A stretch of 64,000 nucleotides of DNA, from positions 124,001 to 188,000 of the forward strand of contig NZ_JAGQCU010000004.1 of the NCBI RefSeq assembly GCF_024346355.1. Direction: 5' to 3'. This DNA is from Cyanobium sp. ATX 6A2. GTDB taxonomy: Bacteria > Cyanobacteriota > Cyanobacteriia > PCC-6307 > Cyanobiaceae. The translations under genes were made by a program, and so were the position numbers. Under the pieces are notes generated by a model. It saw only the letters and a list, made by a program, of their open reading frames with translations. It searched no databases and was not told the DNA's origin. Numbering within the stretch: position 1 is the stretch's first letter; each line of letters starts with the position of its first letter. This document shows, piece by piece, positions 8,819 through 17,473 of the stretch.

Positions 8819-8847
8819 TTGACACCATCGCCTCCCCTGCCTAGGCA
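8819..8847 (+). promoter_or_regulatory. Sigma-70-type promoter for class I aldolase
   Basis: TTGACA at 8819-8824 and TAGGCA at 8842-8847 are separated by 17 bases. The -35 is a perfect consensus and the -10 is weak. The predicted transcript would carry a leader of roughly 40 bases before the ATG at 8892. Confidence 0.5.
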
Positions 8848-8891
8848 GAGGGTGGGAGCGCTGGGCCCCGTTTCTCCCCGCGCCGGGAACC

Positions 8892-9974
8892 ATGACGCTC
8901 GAGAGCTTCCGCGACGAGCTGGCGGCCACCGCCTGCACCATTGCCGCCCAGGGCAAGGGGCTGCTGGCCGCCGATGAGTCGAACGGCACCATCGGCAAGC
9001 GCTTTGCCGCCATCGGCGTGGACAACAGCGAAGAGCACCGCCGCGCCTACCGCAGCCTGCTGGCCAGCACTCCGGATCTCGACGATGCCATCAGCGGCGT
9101 GATCCTGTTCGAGGAGACGCTGTTTCAGGACAGCGTTGATGCCGGCGGCCAGCCCGGCCCGCCGATCGTGGAGCTGTTCCAGAGCCAGGGCATCGTGCCC
9201 GGCATCAAGGTGGACCAAGGCGTGGAACCCCTGGCCGGCGGCCTGCCGGGCGAGAGCTGGTGCACCGGCCTCAAGGGCCTGCAGGAACGGGCCGCCCGCT
9301 ACTACGCCCGCGGCGCCCGTTTCGCCAAGTGGCGCGCCGTGCTGAAGATCTCCCCGGAGGGCTGCCCCTCGGAGCTGTGCGTGCGGGAGAACGCCTGGGG
9401 CCTGGCCCGCTACGCCCGCACGGTGCAGGAGGAGGGCCTGGTGCCGATCGTGGAGCCCGAGATTCTCATGGACGGCGACCACGACATCGAGACCACCGCC
9501 GCGGTGCAGGAGTGGGTGCTGCGCACCGTGTATGAGGCCCTGAGCCATAACGGGGTGTTTCTGGAGGGCAGCCTGCTCAAACCCTCCATGACCCTGCCCG
9601 GCAAGGACTGCGCCAGCGCGCCCAGCCCCGACCAGGTGGCGCAATTCAGCCTGCGCACCCTGGAGCGCACGGTGCCGGTGAGTGTGCCGGCGATCCTGTT
9701 TCTCTCCGGCGGGCTGAGTGAGGAGGAGGCCAGCGTGTATCTGAACGGCATCAACCGGGCGATCTCGCCCGCTCCCTGGCATCTGGGCTTCTCCTACGGC
9801 CGCGCCCTGCAGCAGTCGTGCCTCAAGCACTGGGCCGGCCACGACGTGCATGGGGGGCAGCAGGCGCTGCTGGCGCGGGCGCGGGCCAACGGCCAGGCCG
9901 CCCAGGGGTTCTATGTGTCCGGCTCGGAGCCCTCCGACGGAACGCCGCTGTATGAGGCCAACTACAGCTACTAA
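8892..9974 (+). CDS. Class I fructose-bisphosphate aldolase
   Basis: A 360-residue glycolytic/Calvin-cycle enzyme that interconverts fructose-1,6-bisphosphate with dihydroxyacetone phosphate and glyceraldehyde-3-phosphate; it may also act on sedoheptulose-1,7-bisphosphate. The family start GKGLLAADESNGTIGKRF is at residues 21-38. KWRAVLKI carries the active-site lysines near 147-152, PIVEPEILMDGDH the glutamate near 187-189, and Lys230 in FLEGSLLKPSM is the Schiff-base lysine. The length matches animal and plant class I aldolases. It is monocistronic, with its own promoter upstream and converging genes downstream. Cyanobacteria often hold both class I and class II aldolases. Confidence 0.95.
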   Translation: MTLESFRDELAATACTIAAQGKGLLAADESNGTIGKRFAAIGVDNSEEHRRAYRSLLASTPDLDDAISGVILFEETLFQDSVDAGGQPGPPIVELFQSQGIVPGIKVDQGVEPLAGGLPGESWCTGLKGLQERAARYYARGARFAKWRAVLKISPEGCPSELCVRENAWGLARYARTVQEEGLVPIVEPEILMDGDHDIETTAAVQEWVLRTVYEALSHNGVFLEGSLLKPSMTLPGKDCASAPSPDQVAQFSLRTLERTVPVSVPAILFLSGGLSEEEASVYLNGINRAISPAPWHLGFSYGRALQQSCLKHWAGHDVHGGQQALLARARANGQAAQGFYVSGSEPSDGTPLYEANYSY

Positions 9975-10094
9975 GTGCTGGTCAGTGCTGTCGCGCGACG
10001 GTTTCCCCACGAGCACCGCTTGGCGGTGTGACCTCGACCGTTCGAAGCAGGCCCTGACTCGCCCTGAAGCCTGCAACCGGGCGGCCGTCCGGAC

Positions 10095-11939
10095 TCAGCG
10101 GCAGTCCAGGCGCTGGCTGTGGTCGCAGCCCTCGGCATTGATGAAGCGCTGGGTGCTCCTGCGCTCCGGCGCCGGACGGGTGAGCAGCTGGCCCGACGCG
10201 CTGCGCCCACGCACGTAGTTGACGAAGCTCTGGGCGTATTCGGCGAAGGTGTCGCGCCCGCGCCCTTCAGCGCTGGCGCGGGCGAACACCGCGTAGCCGT
10301 CGCCACCGCCGGCGATGAAGGAGTTGGTGACCACCGCGTAGCGCTTCTGCGGATCGATCGGGGTCCAGTCGCCCGTCAGGCGCGGGTTCACCTCCACCGT
10401 GCTGATGCGTGAGCCCGGCGCGGCGGACAGATCCACCGCAAAGCGCAGCCCGGCTGCGTAGGGAAAGGCGCCCCCGCCGCTGGCGGCGTCGGCGACCGCC
10501 AGCTCAAGGGTTTCGATGATCTCCGCCCCGGACAGGTTCAGCACATGCAGGGTGTTCGTGAAGGGCAGGAGCGTGAACACATCGGCGATCGTCACCGGCC
10601 CGGCGGGCACGCTGCCGCGCACGCCGCCGGCGTTCTGGATGGCGATGTCGGCACTGCCCTCCCGCGCCAGAAAGGCCTTCGCCACCAGCGTGGTGATGTG
10701 GGCGCCCTGGGCGTAGGTGTCCGCCCGCGCGCACAGCGGCTCGGCGCGACCCTCGCCGGGCAGGCGCACCAGGCAGAGGTTCTCGGCCACCTCGCCGATC
10801 ACCGCCTGGCGCAGGTCGCTCAACGCCGCGGCGAAGTCCTCCAGCAAGGCTGCGCTTTGCGGGTCGGGAACAACCGGGTGCAGCACCGGATGGGCATCCA
10901 GCGCTGCCCGCAGACGGCTGCCGGCGGCGCTGGCGTCCACCGGGATGCGCGGTCCGCCCGCACAGTCGATCACCCGCCCCTCGGGATCAAAACGCACCTG
11001 CAGCTCGCCCATCACGCGGGCGTAGTCGAACGCCTGCACCACGCACACCGGGTCCCCGTCGGCGTTCACCTCCAGCGTGGGATAGGGCCCGTCGGGGCTG
11101 AACCCCAGCGGCAGCAGAGCCTCCGCGTCCCCGAGCAGGGTGTGCGAATCGCCGCCCACCACCACGTCCACCCCCGGGAGGGCGCGTGCCAGCGCCCGTT
11201 CGTTGGCGTACTGGAGGTGCGTCAGCAGGATGATCTTCGCCACCCCCTGGGCCCGCAGCCGCTGGATTTCCGCCCGGGCGGAGGCGATCTCATCGCCGAA
11301 CTGCGTGCCGGGATCGGGCGAGGATGACAGCCGGGTCTTGTGCGCGATCACCACCCCGATCACCCCGATGCGCCGTCCAGCGCGCTCGAACACGGCGGAT
11401 GGCTGCAGGCGCCCCCGCAAGGGGGAGGCGTCGTGGGGCGCCACATTGGCGCTGAGAACGGTGGTGTTGCACGACCCCTCAGCCAGGACGTCGAGAAAGC
11501 GCGCCAGCGCGGCGTCGCCGTGATCGAACTCGTGATTCCCGAGCGCGAAGGCGTCGAAGCAGATCCGGTTCATCAGCGCGGCATCGGCCGCACCTTCGAA
11601 CAGGGTGGAGAAGAGCGTGCCGGTGATCGCATCCCCCGCGTGCAGGCTCAGCACCGCCTGATTGCCGCGTCTGCGCTCCTCGAACAGCGCGGTGAGCAGG
11701 GGAAATCCGCCGTGGTCGAGGCGCAGCGCCCCAGCTGGCGCGCCCGCCTGTCCCAGCACTGCGGGATCAAGGTTGAGCGGCCGGGGTTCGAGGTGGCTGT
11801 GGTGATCGTTGATGTGCAGGATGGTGAGCGTGAACGGCTCGGCGCCGCGAGCGCTCGGCCGCCTGTCCGCCGGCGCGCCCCAGGCGGGAAGAACAAGGGC
11901 GGTGCAGGCCCAGACGACAAGGCCGGCGATGACCTTCAT
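10095..11939 (-). CDS. 5'-nucleotidase / UshA-like secreted phosphoesterase
   Basis: A 614-residue secreted enzyme from ATG at 11939, preceded by a G-rich Shine-Dalgarno-like stretch. Residues 1-22 form a signal peptide (MKVIAGLVVWACTALVLPAWG). The calcineurin-like metallophosphatase domain shows TILHINDHHSHLEPR, ALGNHEFDHGD, ILLTHLQYAN and VVVGGDSHTLLG in order. The C-terminal 5'-nucleotidase domain carries IAIQNAGGVRGSVPAGP and VVTNSFIAGGGDGY, the substrate-binding loop. Family members hydrolyse nucleotides or 2',3'-cyclic nucleotides in the periplasm to recover phosphate and nucleosides. It converges on the aldolase gene with a 120-base gap and appears to stand alone. Confidence 0.9.
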   Translation of the reverse strand: MKVIAGLVVWACTALVLPAWGAPADRRPSARGAEPFTLTILHINDHHSHLEPRPLNLDPAVLGQAGAPAGALRLDHGGFPLLTALFEERRRGNQAVLSLHAGDAITGTLFSTLFEGAADAALMNRICFDAFALGNHEFDHGDAALARFLDVLAEGSCNTTVLSANVAPHDASPLRGRLQPSAVFERAGRRIGVIGVVIAHKTRLSSSPDPGTQFGDEIASARAEIQRLRAQGVAKIILLTHLQYANERALARALPGVDVVVGGDSHTLLGDAEALLPLGFSPDGPYPTLEVNADGDPVCVVQAFDYARVMGELQVRFDPEGRVIDCAGGPRIPVDASAAGSRLRAALDAHPVLHPVVPDPQSAALLEDFAAALSDLRQAVIGEVAENLCLVRLPGEGRAEPLCARADTYAQGAHITTLVAKAFLAREGSADIAIQNAGGVRGSVPAGPVTIADVFTLLPFTNTLHVLNLSGAEIIETLELAVADAASGGGAFPYAAGLRFAVDLSAAPGSRISTVEVNPRLTGDWTPIDPQKRYAVVTNSFIAGGGDGYAVFARASAEGRGRDTFAEYAQSFVNYVRGRSASGQLLTRPAPERRSTQRFINAEGCDHSQRLDCR

Positions 11940-11990
11940 GGTTGTTTCCCCCCGGCGTTCAGGAAGGCTCAACATCCCTTCCCTGCTGGA

Positions 11991-12083
11991 TCAGAGAGCG
12001 CTGAGCCCCAGCACCACCTCGATGACCGTGAACCCCGCCAGACCCGCCAGGGCGAGCAGGGCCGGCAGACCGTAAAGACCCAT
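11991..12083 (-). CDS. Candidate 30-residue single-span membrane protein
   Basis: ATG at 12083 opens MGLYGLPALLALAGLAGFTV, ending in VLGLSAL after 30 codons. Almost the whole chain is one hydrophobic helix, in the size class of small subunits of cytochrome b6f and the photosystems, though I cannot match it to a known subunit. The upstream DNA (12095-12135) is locally AT-richer, as expected for a promoter. It is 51 bases upstream of the nucleotidase start on the same strand. It could also be a chance frame. Confidence 0.4.
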   Translation of the reverse strand: MGLYGLPALLALAGLAGFTVIEVVLGLSAL

Positions 12084-12224
12084 GGCCAACGAACCATCTG
12101 AACGATTCCTAAAGGAAATCTAAAGACCTTTCCGCGGTGGGGGCAACCGCCGCCGACATCGCATGACTTCGTCACAGAGTCCGCGGGCGCCGGTGGCTGG
12201 GCCGGCGACAGCCTTGTTGGAGGG

Positions 12225-12413
12225 TTAAGGCGTGCTGGTGCTGGGGTTCTCAGGGGCGGAGGGCCGTGCTGCTGTGTCCGTTCCGCCGCCGTCCCGGGGC
12301 TCCTGCCGGTCCTTGCAGGTGGAACACAGCACCTGCCCCTTCTGCTGCCGGTAGAGGCGCACGGAGCGCTCGATCTGGACACCGCAGCCGCAGCAGGGAA
12401 ACAGGGGACTCAT
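12225..12413 (-). CDS. Small zinc-ribbon-like protein
   Basis: A 62-residue protein with paired cysteines: FPCCGCGVQIERSVRLY near the N-terminus and GQVLCSTCKDR about 20 residues later. The CxxC-CxxC spacing suggests one bound zinc. The C-terminal 25 residues are low-complexity (Gly, Thr, Pro). No function is known. It lies 30 bases beyond the nadA stop on the same strand and could share its transcript. Confidence 0.6.
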   Translation of the reverse strand: MSPLFPCCGCGVQIERSVRLYRQQKGQVLCSTCKDRQEPRDGGGTDTAARPSAPENPSTSTP

Positions 12414-12442
12414 GGCCGGCGTGCTGCGTGGATGGCTGAGGC

Positions 12443-13438
12443 CTAGCGGCTCATCGCCAGCATGGTCTCGATCGGCGCCAGGGCCCGCAGCCGCAGCTCC
12501 TCGTCCATTTCGATGCGGGGTTCGTTGGTGACCAGGCAGCGCCAGAGCTTCTCCAGGGTGTTGAGGCGCATGTAGGGGCAGGCGTTGCAGCTGCAGCCGT
12601 CAGCGCCCGGCACCGCATAAAAGGGCTTGTGGGGCACCCGCTGGCGCATCTGGTGCAGGATGCCCGGCTCGGTGAGCACGATGAAGCCGTCGGCGTCGCT
12701 CGCCTCGGCGCGGTGCAGCAGCTTGCTGGTGGAGCCGATGAAGTCGGCGAGATCGAGCAGGTGCTGCTGGCATTCCGGGTGGGCCAGCACCTCGGCATCG
12801 GGATGGTCGAGCTGGAGCTGCAGCAGGGCCTGCTCGCTGAAGGTTTCGTGCACCTGGCAGCTGCCGGGCCAGAGGGTGAGCTCGCGGCCGCTCTGGTTCT
12901 GCACCCAGCGGCCCAGGTTCTGATCGGGGGCAAACAGGATCGGCCGATCGGCGGGCAGCTGACGCACCAGATCCACGGCGTTGCTGCTGGTGCAGATCAG
13001 GTCGCTCTGGGCCTTCACCGCCGCCGAGCAGTTGATGTAGCTCACCACCAGGTGATCGGGATGCTCGGCCCGGAAGGCCGCGAAGGCGTCGGCGGGGCAG
13101 GCATCGGCCAGGGAGCAGCCGGCCTCAAGATCCGGCAGCAGCACGGTTTTGTCGGGGCTGAGGATCTTGGCCGTTTCGGCCATGAAGTGCACGCCGCAGA
13201 ACACGATCACCTCGGCCTCGGTGGCGGCGGCCTTGCGCGAGAGCTCGAGCGAGTCGCCGATGAAGTCGGCGATGTCCTGGATGGCGTCGTCCTGGTAGTA
13301 GTGCGCCAGGATCACGGCCTTGCGCTGGCGGCGCAGTTCATTGATCGCGCCCGGCAACTCCGCGCCGGATGGAACGCCCTGGTCGGGCGCGCGGGTGCCA
13401 GCGGCTGGGGCAGCTGACTTCTGGGCGGCCGTGAACAC
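12443..13438 (-). CDS. nadA: Quinolinate synthase
   Basis: NadA condenses iminoaspartate with dihydroxyacetone phosphate to quinolinate in NAD biosynthesis, using a [4Fe-4S] cluster. GTG at 13438 ([10 protein letters not shown] follows) is the preferred start, giving 331 residues; a TTG at 13471 would extend it. Family signatures include [37 protein letters not shown] (first cluster cysteine), [20 protein letters not shown] and [20 protein letters not shown] (third cluster region). It is transcribed divergently from the metallophosphoesterase gene, with start codons about 50 bases apart. Confidence 0.95.
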   Translation of the reverse strand: MFTAAQKSAAPAAGTRAPDQGVPSGAELPGAINELRRQRKAVILAHYYQDDAIQDIADFIGDSLELSRKAAATEAEVIVFCGVHFMAETAKILSPDKTVLLPDLEAGCSLADACPADAFAAFRAEHPDHLVVSYINCSAAVKAQSDLICTSSNAVDLVRQLPADRPILFAPDQNLGRWVQNQSGRELTLWPGSCQVHETFSEQALLQLQLDHPDAEVLAHPECQQHLLDLADFIGSTSKLLHRAEASDADGFIVLTEPGILHQMRQRVPHKPFYAVPGADGCSCNACPYMRLNTLEKLWRCLVTNEPRIEMDEELRLRALAPIETMLAMSR

Positions 13439-13487
13439 CAACCGGACACCTCGGCGGGCAGGATGGGCCAAGCCTAGGCAGAGGGGT

Positions 13488-14369
13488 ATGTCGATCCTGC
13501 GCCTGGCGGTGGTGGGGGATCCGCATGGGGCCTGGGACGGCAGCGATGCGGCCCTGCTTCAGCACCTCGCCCCGGATGTCCTGCTGGTGGTGGGCGATCT
13601 CAGCGATGGCCAGCCCCGCATCCCCGCGGAGCTGCGGCGCCTGCCCCTGCCGGTGGCCTGCATCCTCGGCAACCACGACGCCGGCAAGGATCCCTCCGGC
13701 CGCACGCTGGAGCGGCAGCTCGACACCCTGGGCGAGTTGCACTGCGGCTGGGGACTGCGCCAGCTGGTGCCCCCTGGCCTGGCGGTGGTGGGGGCCCGGC
13801 CCGGCACCGCAGGTGGTGGCTTCCATCTCTCCCGGGCCGTGCGGGCGGTGTTCGGCCCCGTCACTCTGGAGGAGTCGGCCGAGCGGATCACGGCGGCGGC
13901 CCGCGCTGCCGATCCGGCCCTCCCCCTGGTGCTGCTGGCCCACTGCGGCCCGGCCGGCCTGGGCAGCGCCGCCGGCGATCCCTGCGGCCGCGACTGGAAG
14001 AATCCAGCCTGCGACTGGGGGGATCAGGATCTCGCCCTGGCCGTGCGTCGGATTCAGGCCCAGCGCCCGTTGCCCCTGGTGGTGTTCGGCCACATGCACC
14101 ACCAGCTCAGGCGCGGCTCAGGGCAGCGCCGCAGCCTCTGCGTGGATCGCGCCGGCACGGTGTATCTCAACGCCGCCAGCGTGCCCCGCCACGGCCGCGA
14201 CCCGGCCGGCCGGGAGCTGCGCCATTTCAGCTGGGTGGAGCTGGAGGTGGCCGATCCGCAGGCGGTCCGCGTGCTGCACGCCAGTCACCGCTGGTATGGC
14301 CTGAACGGTCGACTCCTCTATGAAGAGTCTCTGCACCGCTGCTCCCTCGCCACCTCCCTGCCGTGCTGA
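13488..14369 (+). CDS. Calcineurin-like metallophosphoesterase
   Basis: A 293-residue protein from ATG at 13488 ([18 protein letters not shown]). The metal-binding blocks appear in order: [38 protein letters not shown] and [10 protein letters not shown]. This set is typical of a cyanobacterial and plastid metallophosphoesterase group of unknown substrate. It overlaps the following glycosyltransferase-like gene by 7 bases, so the two are co-translated. A TAGGCA element lies 15 bases upstream of the start, which implies a very short leader if it is a -10 box. Confidence 0.82.
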   Translation: MSILRLAVVGDPHGAWDGSDAALLQHLAPDVLLVVGDLSDGQPRIPAELRRLPLPVACILGNHDAGKDPSGRTLERQLDTLGELHCGWGLRQLVPPGLAVVGARPGTAGGGFHLSRAVRAVFGPVTLEESAERITAAARAADPALPLVLLAHCGPAGLGSAAGDPCGRDWKNPACDWGDQDLALAVRRIQAQRPLPLVVFGHMHHQLRRGSGQRRSLCVDRAGTVYLNAASVPRHGRDPAGRELRHFSWVELEVADPQAVRVLHASHRWYGLNGRLLYEESLHRCSLATSLPC

Positions 14370-15448
14370 TCGTTGCCTGCATCAGCAGCCATGGCTTCGG
14401 GCATGGCTCCCGCAGCGCCGCGGTGCTCACGGCCCTGCACCGGCTGCGGCCCCACTGGCGCCTGGTGCTGTCCACCGCCCTGCCACCGGCCTTTCTGGCC
14501 ACCGCCTTCGGACCGGTGCCCTTCGTCCATCGACCCTGCCAGTGGGATGTGGGCGTGCTGCAGGCCGACGCCCTGGGATCCGACCCCGCCGCCACCCTGG
14601 CGGCCCTGGAGCAGCTGGAGCGGCAGCTGCCCGCCCAGCTGGAGCGCGAGCTGGCCTGGCTTCGGGCCCAGCGGGAGCCGGTGCTGGTGCTGGGCGATGT
14701 GCCGCCGGCTGCGGCGCTGCTGGCCGCCGGGCTGAATGCGCCCCTGATCTGGCTGGCCAGTTTCGGATGGGACGCCATCTATGAACCCTTCGGCGCTGCC
14801 TTCGCCCCCTGGGTGGCGCGCAGCCGCGAGCTCTACCGTCGCGGCCAGCTGCTGCTCCACTGTCCGCTGTCGATGTCGATGCCCTGGGGGCTGCCGGAGA
14901 TCGCCATCGGGCTCACGGCGGGCGAGCCCCGTCTCGACGGCGCGGCCCTGGCCCGGGAGCTGGAGCTGCATCCCGAGCGCCACCGCAACGTGCTGATCAG
15001 TTTCGGCGGGCTGGGCCTGGAGCTGGACCCCGCCCTGCTGGCCCGCTGGCCCGAGCACCGCTTCTTCGGGCACGACCCGGCCCTGGCCGAGGCGGTCAAC
15101 GGCCGGGTGCTGCCGGCCTTGATGCGTCCCCTGGAGCTGATGGGCCACTGCGGTCGGCTGATCACCAAGCCCGGCTACAGCAGCTTCTGCGAGGCCATGC
15201 GCTACGGCGTGGGCATTCACCTGGTGCACCGCCGGGGCTTTGCCGAGGCGCCGGTGCTGGAGCGGGATCTGCAGCGCCATGGCTGGCACCGGCTGCTCAG
15301 CCAGGCCCAGCTGCGGGCGGGTGACTGGGAGCTGGATCAGCCCCTGCTGGCGCCCCGGCAAGGCCCGCTGCCGGTGGACGGCGCCCGGCAGGCGGCCGAA
15401 GCGATCGGCGCATGGGCGGCACGGACACGTGCTGAGGGCGATGGGTGA
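14363..15448 (+). CDS. Glycosyltransferase-like protein (GT28/GT-B type)
   Basis: A 361-residue protein starting at GTG 14363, overlapping the metallophosphoesterase stop. The N-terminal [20 protein letters not shown] resembles the donor-proximal loop of UDP-glycosyltransferases and the N-terminal part of arabinokinase-type proteins. The second Rossmann half has NVLISFGGLGLELD, and LITKPGYSSFCEAMRYGVG is the typical sugar-nucleotide-binding segment near residue 270. No transmembrane helix is evident. Acceptor and donor are unknown. Confidence 0.72.
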   Translation: MLIVACISSHGFGHGSRSAAVLTALHRLRPHWRLVLSTALPPAFLATAFGPVPFVHRPCQWDVGVLQADALGSDPAATLAALEQLERQLPAQLERELAWLRAQREPVLVLGDVPPAAALLAAGLNAPLIWLASFGWDAIYEPFGAAFAPWVARSRELYRRGQLLLHCPLSMSMPWGLPEIAIGLTAGEPRLDGAALARELELHPERHRNVLISFGGLGLELDPALLARWPEHRFFGHDPALAEAVNGRVLPALMRPLELMGHCGRLITKPGYSSFCEAMRYGVGIHLVHRRGFAEAPVLERDLQRHGWHRLLSQAQLRAGDWELDQPLLAPRQGPLPVDGARQAAEAIGAWAARTRAEGDG

Positions 15449-15643
15449 TCAGCAGATGCGATCAGTGATCAGCACGTGATTGGTGTTTCTGTTGAACTTT
15501 CCGACGGCTTTCCTGTGCTGTCAGTGAGTTCAACCGTTCAAGGTCATTGTTGATACGAGTGGACGCTTGTGCGATTGGCACATATGCAATCACTGTGGGC
15601 GCCGCAGTTAGCCAAATTGCGGCACACCTTTTTGTTGTGACTT

Positions 15644-16507
15644 TTGGTTCTGGTTCTTGCCAAAGCAACAGCGATCCTGGGAATGGCTGTCTCCGTGCCT
15701 GTCCTGCCCCTGGTGATGGCGCCTGCTGCCCTGGCGGCCCAGCCCATGGCCTCTGGATACCAGCTGCCCAACTCCCTGCAGGTGGATGGGCTCGCCGATG
15801 GCCGCCTTGCCAGCGCCGCCGGCGCCCCAGGCACCCAGGTGTCCCTGGCGGTGCCGCTGCCCCCAGCGGCGCCGCGCATCTATGCCATCACCCCCGAGCG
15901 CCGGGCCCTGCTGAACACCATCCGCTACGCGGAAGGCACCTGGGCCAACGGTGAGGACCGCGGCTACTGGATCATGTTCGGCGGCGGTCTGATGCCCTCC
16001 CTCGACCGCCACCCCGATCGGGTGGTGCGCAGTGCCCGCTACGCCAGCGCCGCTGCCGGGGCCTACCAGTTCATGCCACCCACCTGGGCCATGGTCACCC
16101 GCGCCCTGGGCCTGCGCACCCATGGTCCCCATGCCTTCGGTCCCCAGGTGCAGGACCAGGCCGCCATCTACCTGATCCAGCGCCGTGCTGCCCTGGCCCT
16201 CGCCGACCGTGGTGAGTTCAGCCCCGATCTGGCCAATCGACTGGCGCCGGAATGGGCGTCGTTCCCCACCCTCGCCGGCCGCAGTTTCTACGGCCAGCCG
16301 GTGAAGCGCTATGAGGAGCTGCGCCGCTTCTACGAAGCCAACCTGCACCAACTCCGCGCTCAGCTGCGGGCGCGCCAGGAGGCGGCCCTGCTGGCCGCTC
16401 TCCCCCCGGTTGAACCTGAGGAGCCCTGCGCTCCCGTGGAGTCGCTGCGCTGCCGCCTCGAGGCCCTCGAGAGCATCGGCCCCCGCTCGCAGCCCGGCCG
16501 CGGTTGA
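15644..16507 (+). CDS. Secreted lysozyme-like (muramidase) protein
   Basis: An exported protein with start at TTG 15644 or ATG 15683 (274 residues from the latter). A signal peptide ends near PAALAAQP. The catalytic region contains LLNTIRYAEGTWANGEDRGY, with a glutamate placed like the acid of GH24/GH104-type lysozymes, and SAAAGAYQFMPPTWAMVTRALG, a strong match to the family core. The C-terminal 60 residues are charged and helical. It probably trims or remodels peptidoglycan in the periplasm. The 195 bases upstream are AT-richer and carry no other gene. Confidence 0.78.
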   Translation: MVLVLAKATAILGMAVSVPVLPLVMAPAALAAQPMASGYQLPNSLQVDGLADGRLASAAGAPGTQVSLAVPLPPAAPRIYAITPERRALLNTIRYAEGTWANGEDRGYWIMFGGGLMPSLDRHPDRVVRSARYASAAAGAYQFMPPTWAMVTRALGLRTHGPHAFGPQVQDQAAIYLIQRRAALALADRGEFSPDLANRLAPEWASFPTLAGRSFYGQPVKRYEELRRFYEANLHQLRAQLRARQEAALLAALPPVEPEEPCAPVESLRCRLEALESIGPRSQPGRG

Positions 16508-16540
16508 GCCGGGATCAGGCCTGATCCGTCTGAATCCAGG

Positions 16541-17449
16541 TCAGGTCTCGTCGCCGCTCATCCTGCTGCGGCCCACAATTTTCTGGGCCAGCAGGTAAGC
16601 GCTGAGGATTCCTCCGGAGAAGCCGAGCGCATTCCGTGCCAGGGGCAGCAGGTCGCTGGTGCGGGTCACGATCGGGGCCACGCCGAACACCCCGAACAGG
16701 ATGATCCACAGGGGTGAGAGCAACAGCACCCAGGTCCATTCCACCGTGCGGCCCGGTTTGCGGGGGTAGGCGGCAAAGCCCACGATCAGACCCCCCAGGA
16801 TCGAGGTGATCAGGGTGAGCACCCATTGCTCCTGGGGCAGACCGGGCACCACCTGGCAGCCGCCGCGATCCAGGCAGAGCTCCACCGCCGCCAGCGCGTC
16901 GACGATGGCGCCGTCCTCACCGTGGTCGCGCACGTAGTACTGGTTGCCGAAGCGCGTCTGCAGCTCCACCCAGTAGGTGCGGGGCATCAGGGCGAACAGG
17001 GCATCACCCACGTTGAAGTTGAGCAGGTTGCCGCCGCGGGGATCCGCCACCAGCAGCAGGGAGCGCTCGTCCAGTTGCCAGAAGTCCTTCACCGCCAGGC
17101 CGGGGGTGCGCTCGTACTGGGTGAGCACCCGCAGCTTCCAGCCGCTGTTGGCTTCGACGTCGCTCAGCTCCTGCTCCAGCTCCGTGCGCTGGCTGTCGGT
17201 GAAGGCCCGGGCCAGATCGATCACCGGGGTGGGATGGTCGGGCAGCAGCTCGGGGTTGTCGGAGGCCAGGGCCGGCGCCACCCCGCTCCCCATCCCCAGC
17301 AGCAGCACGAGGCCCGCCGTCGCCAGGGGGAGCGCGGCCAACCGCGCCGATCGCCAAGCCGCATGCCAGGCCGACGGCACCGATGCCCGCCAGGCCGCCG
17401 TCCAAGCCGCCATCACCCCAGCCATGCCCCTGCTCCGTCGAAGATGCAT
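16541..17449 (-). CDS. TPM-domain thylakoid protein, Psb32-like
   Basis: A 302-residue protein from ATG at 17449; Met9 (17425) is an alternative. A hydrophobic export signal ends around GSGVAPALASD. The TPM domain follows: VIDLARAFTDSQRTELEQEL, SGWKLRVLTQYERTPG, RSLLLVADPRGGNLLNFNVG and RFGNQYYVRDHGEDGAIVDA. The C-terminal third has about three membrane helices. This order matches Psb32/TLP18.3, which helps photosystem II repair and D1 turnover at the thylakoid lumen. The frame stays open upstream to 18553, but that extension is antisense to the methyltransferase gene and was discarded. Confidence 0.8.
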   Translation of the reverse strand: MHLRRSRGMAGVMAAWTAAWRASVPSAWHAAWRSARLAALPLATAGLVLLLGMGSGVAPALASDNPELLPDHPTPVIDLARAFTDSQRTELEQELSDVEANSGWKLRVLTQYERTPGLAVKDFWQLDERSLLLVADPRGGNLLNFNVGDALFALMPRTYWVELQTRFGNQYYVRDHGEDGAIVDALAAVELCLDRGGCQVVPGLPQEQWVLTLITSILGGLIVGFAAYPRKPGRTVEWTWVLLLSPLWIILFGVFGVAPIVTRTSDLLPLARNALGFSGGILSAYLLAQKIVGRSRMSGDET

Positions 17450-17473
17450 TCTCCCTGAGCCGGAGGTTGCGGC

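Noticed and set aside
8841-10076. A 411-residue minus-strand gene opposite the aldolase
   Set aside because: It is a shadow of the aldolase frame, rich in Gly, Gln, His and Ala with no family resemblance.
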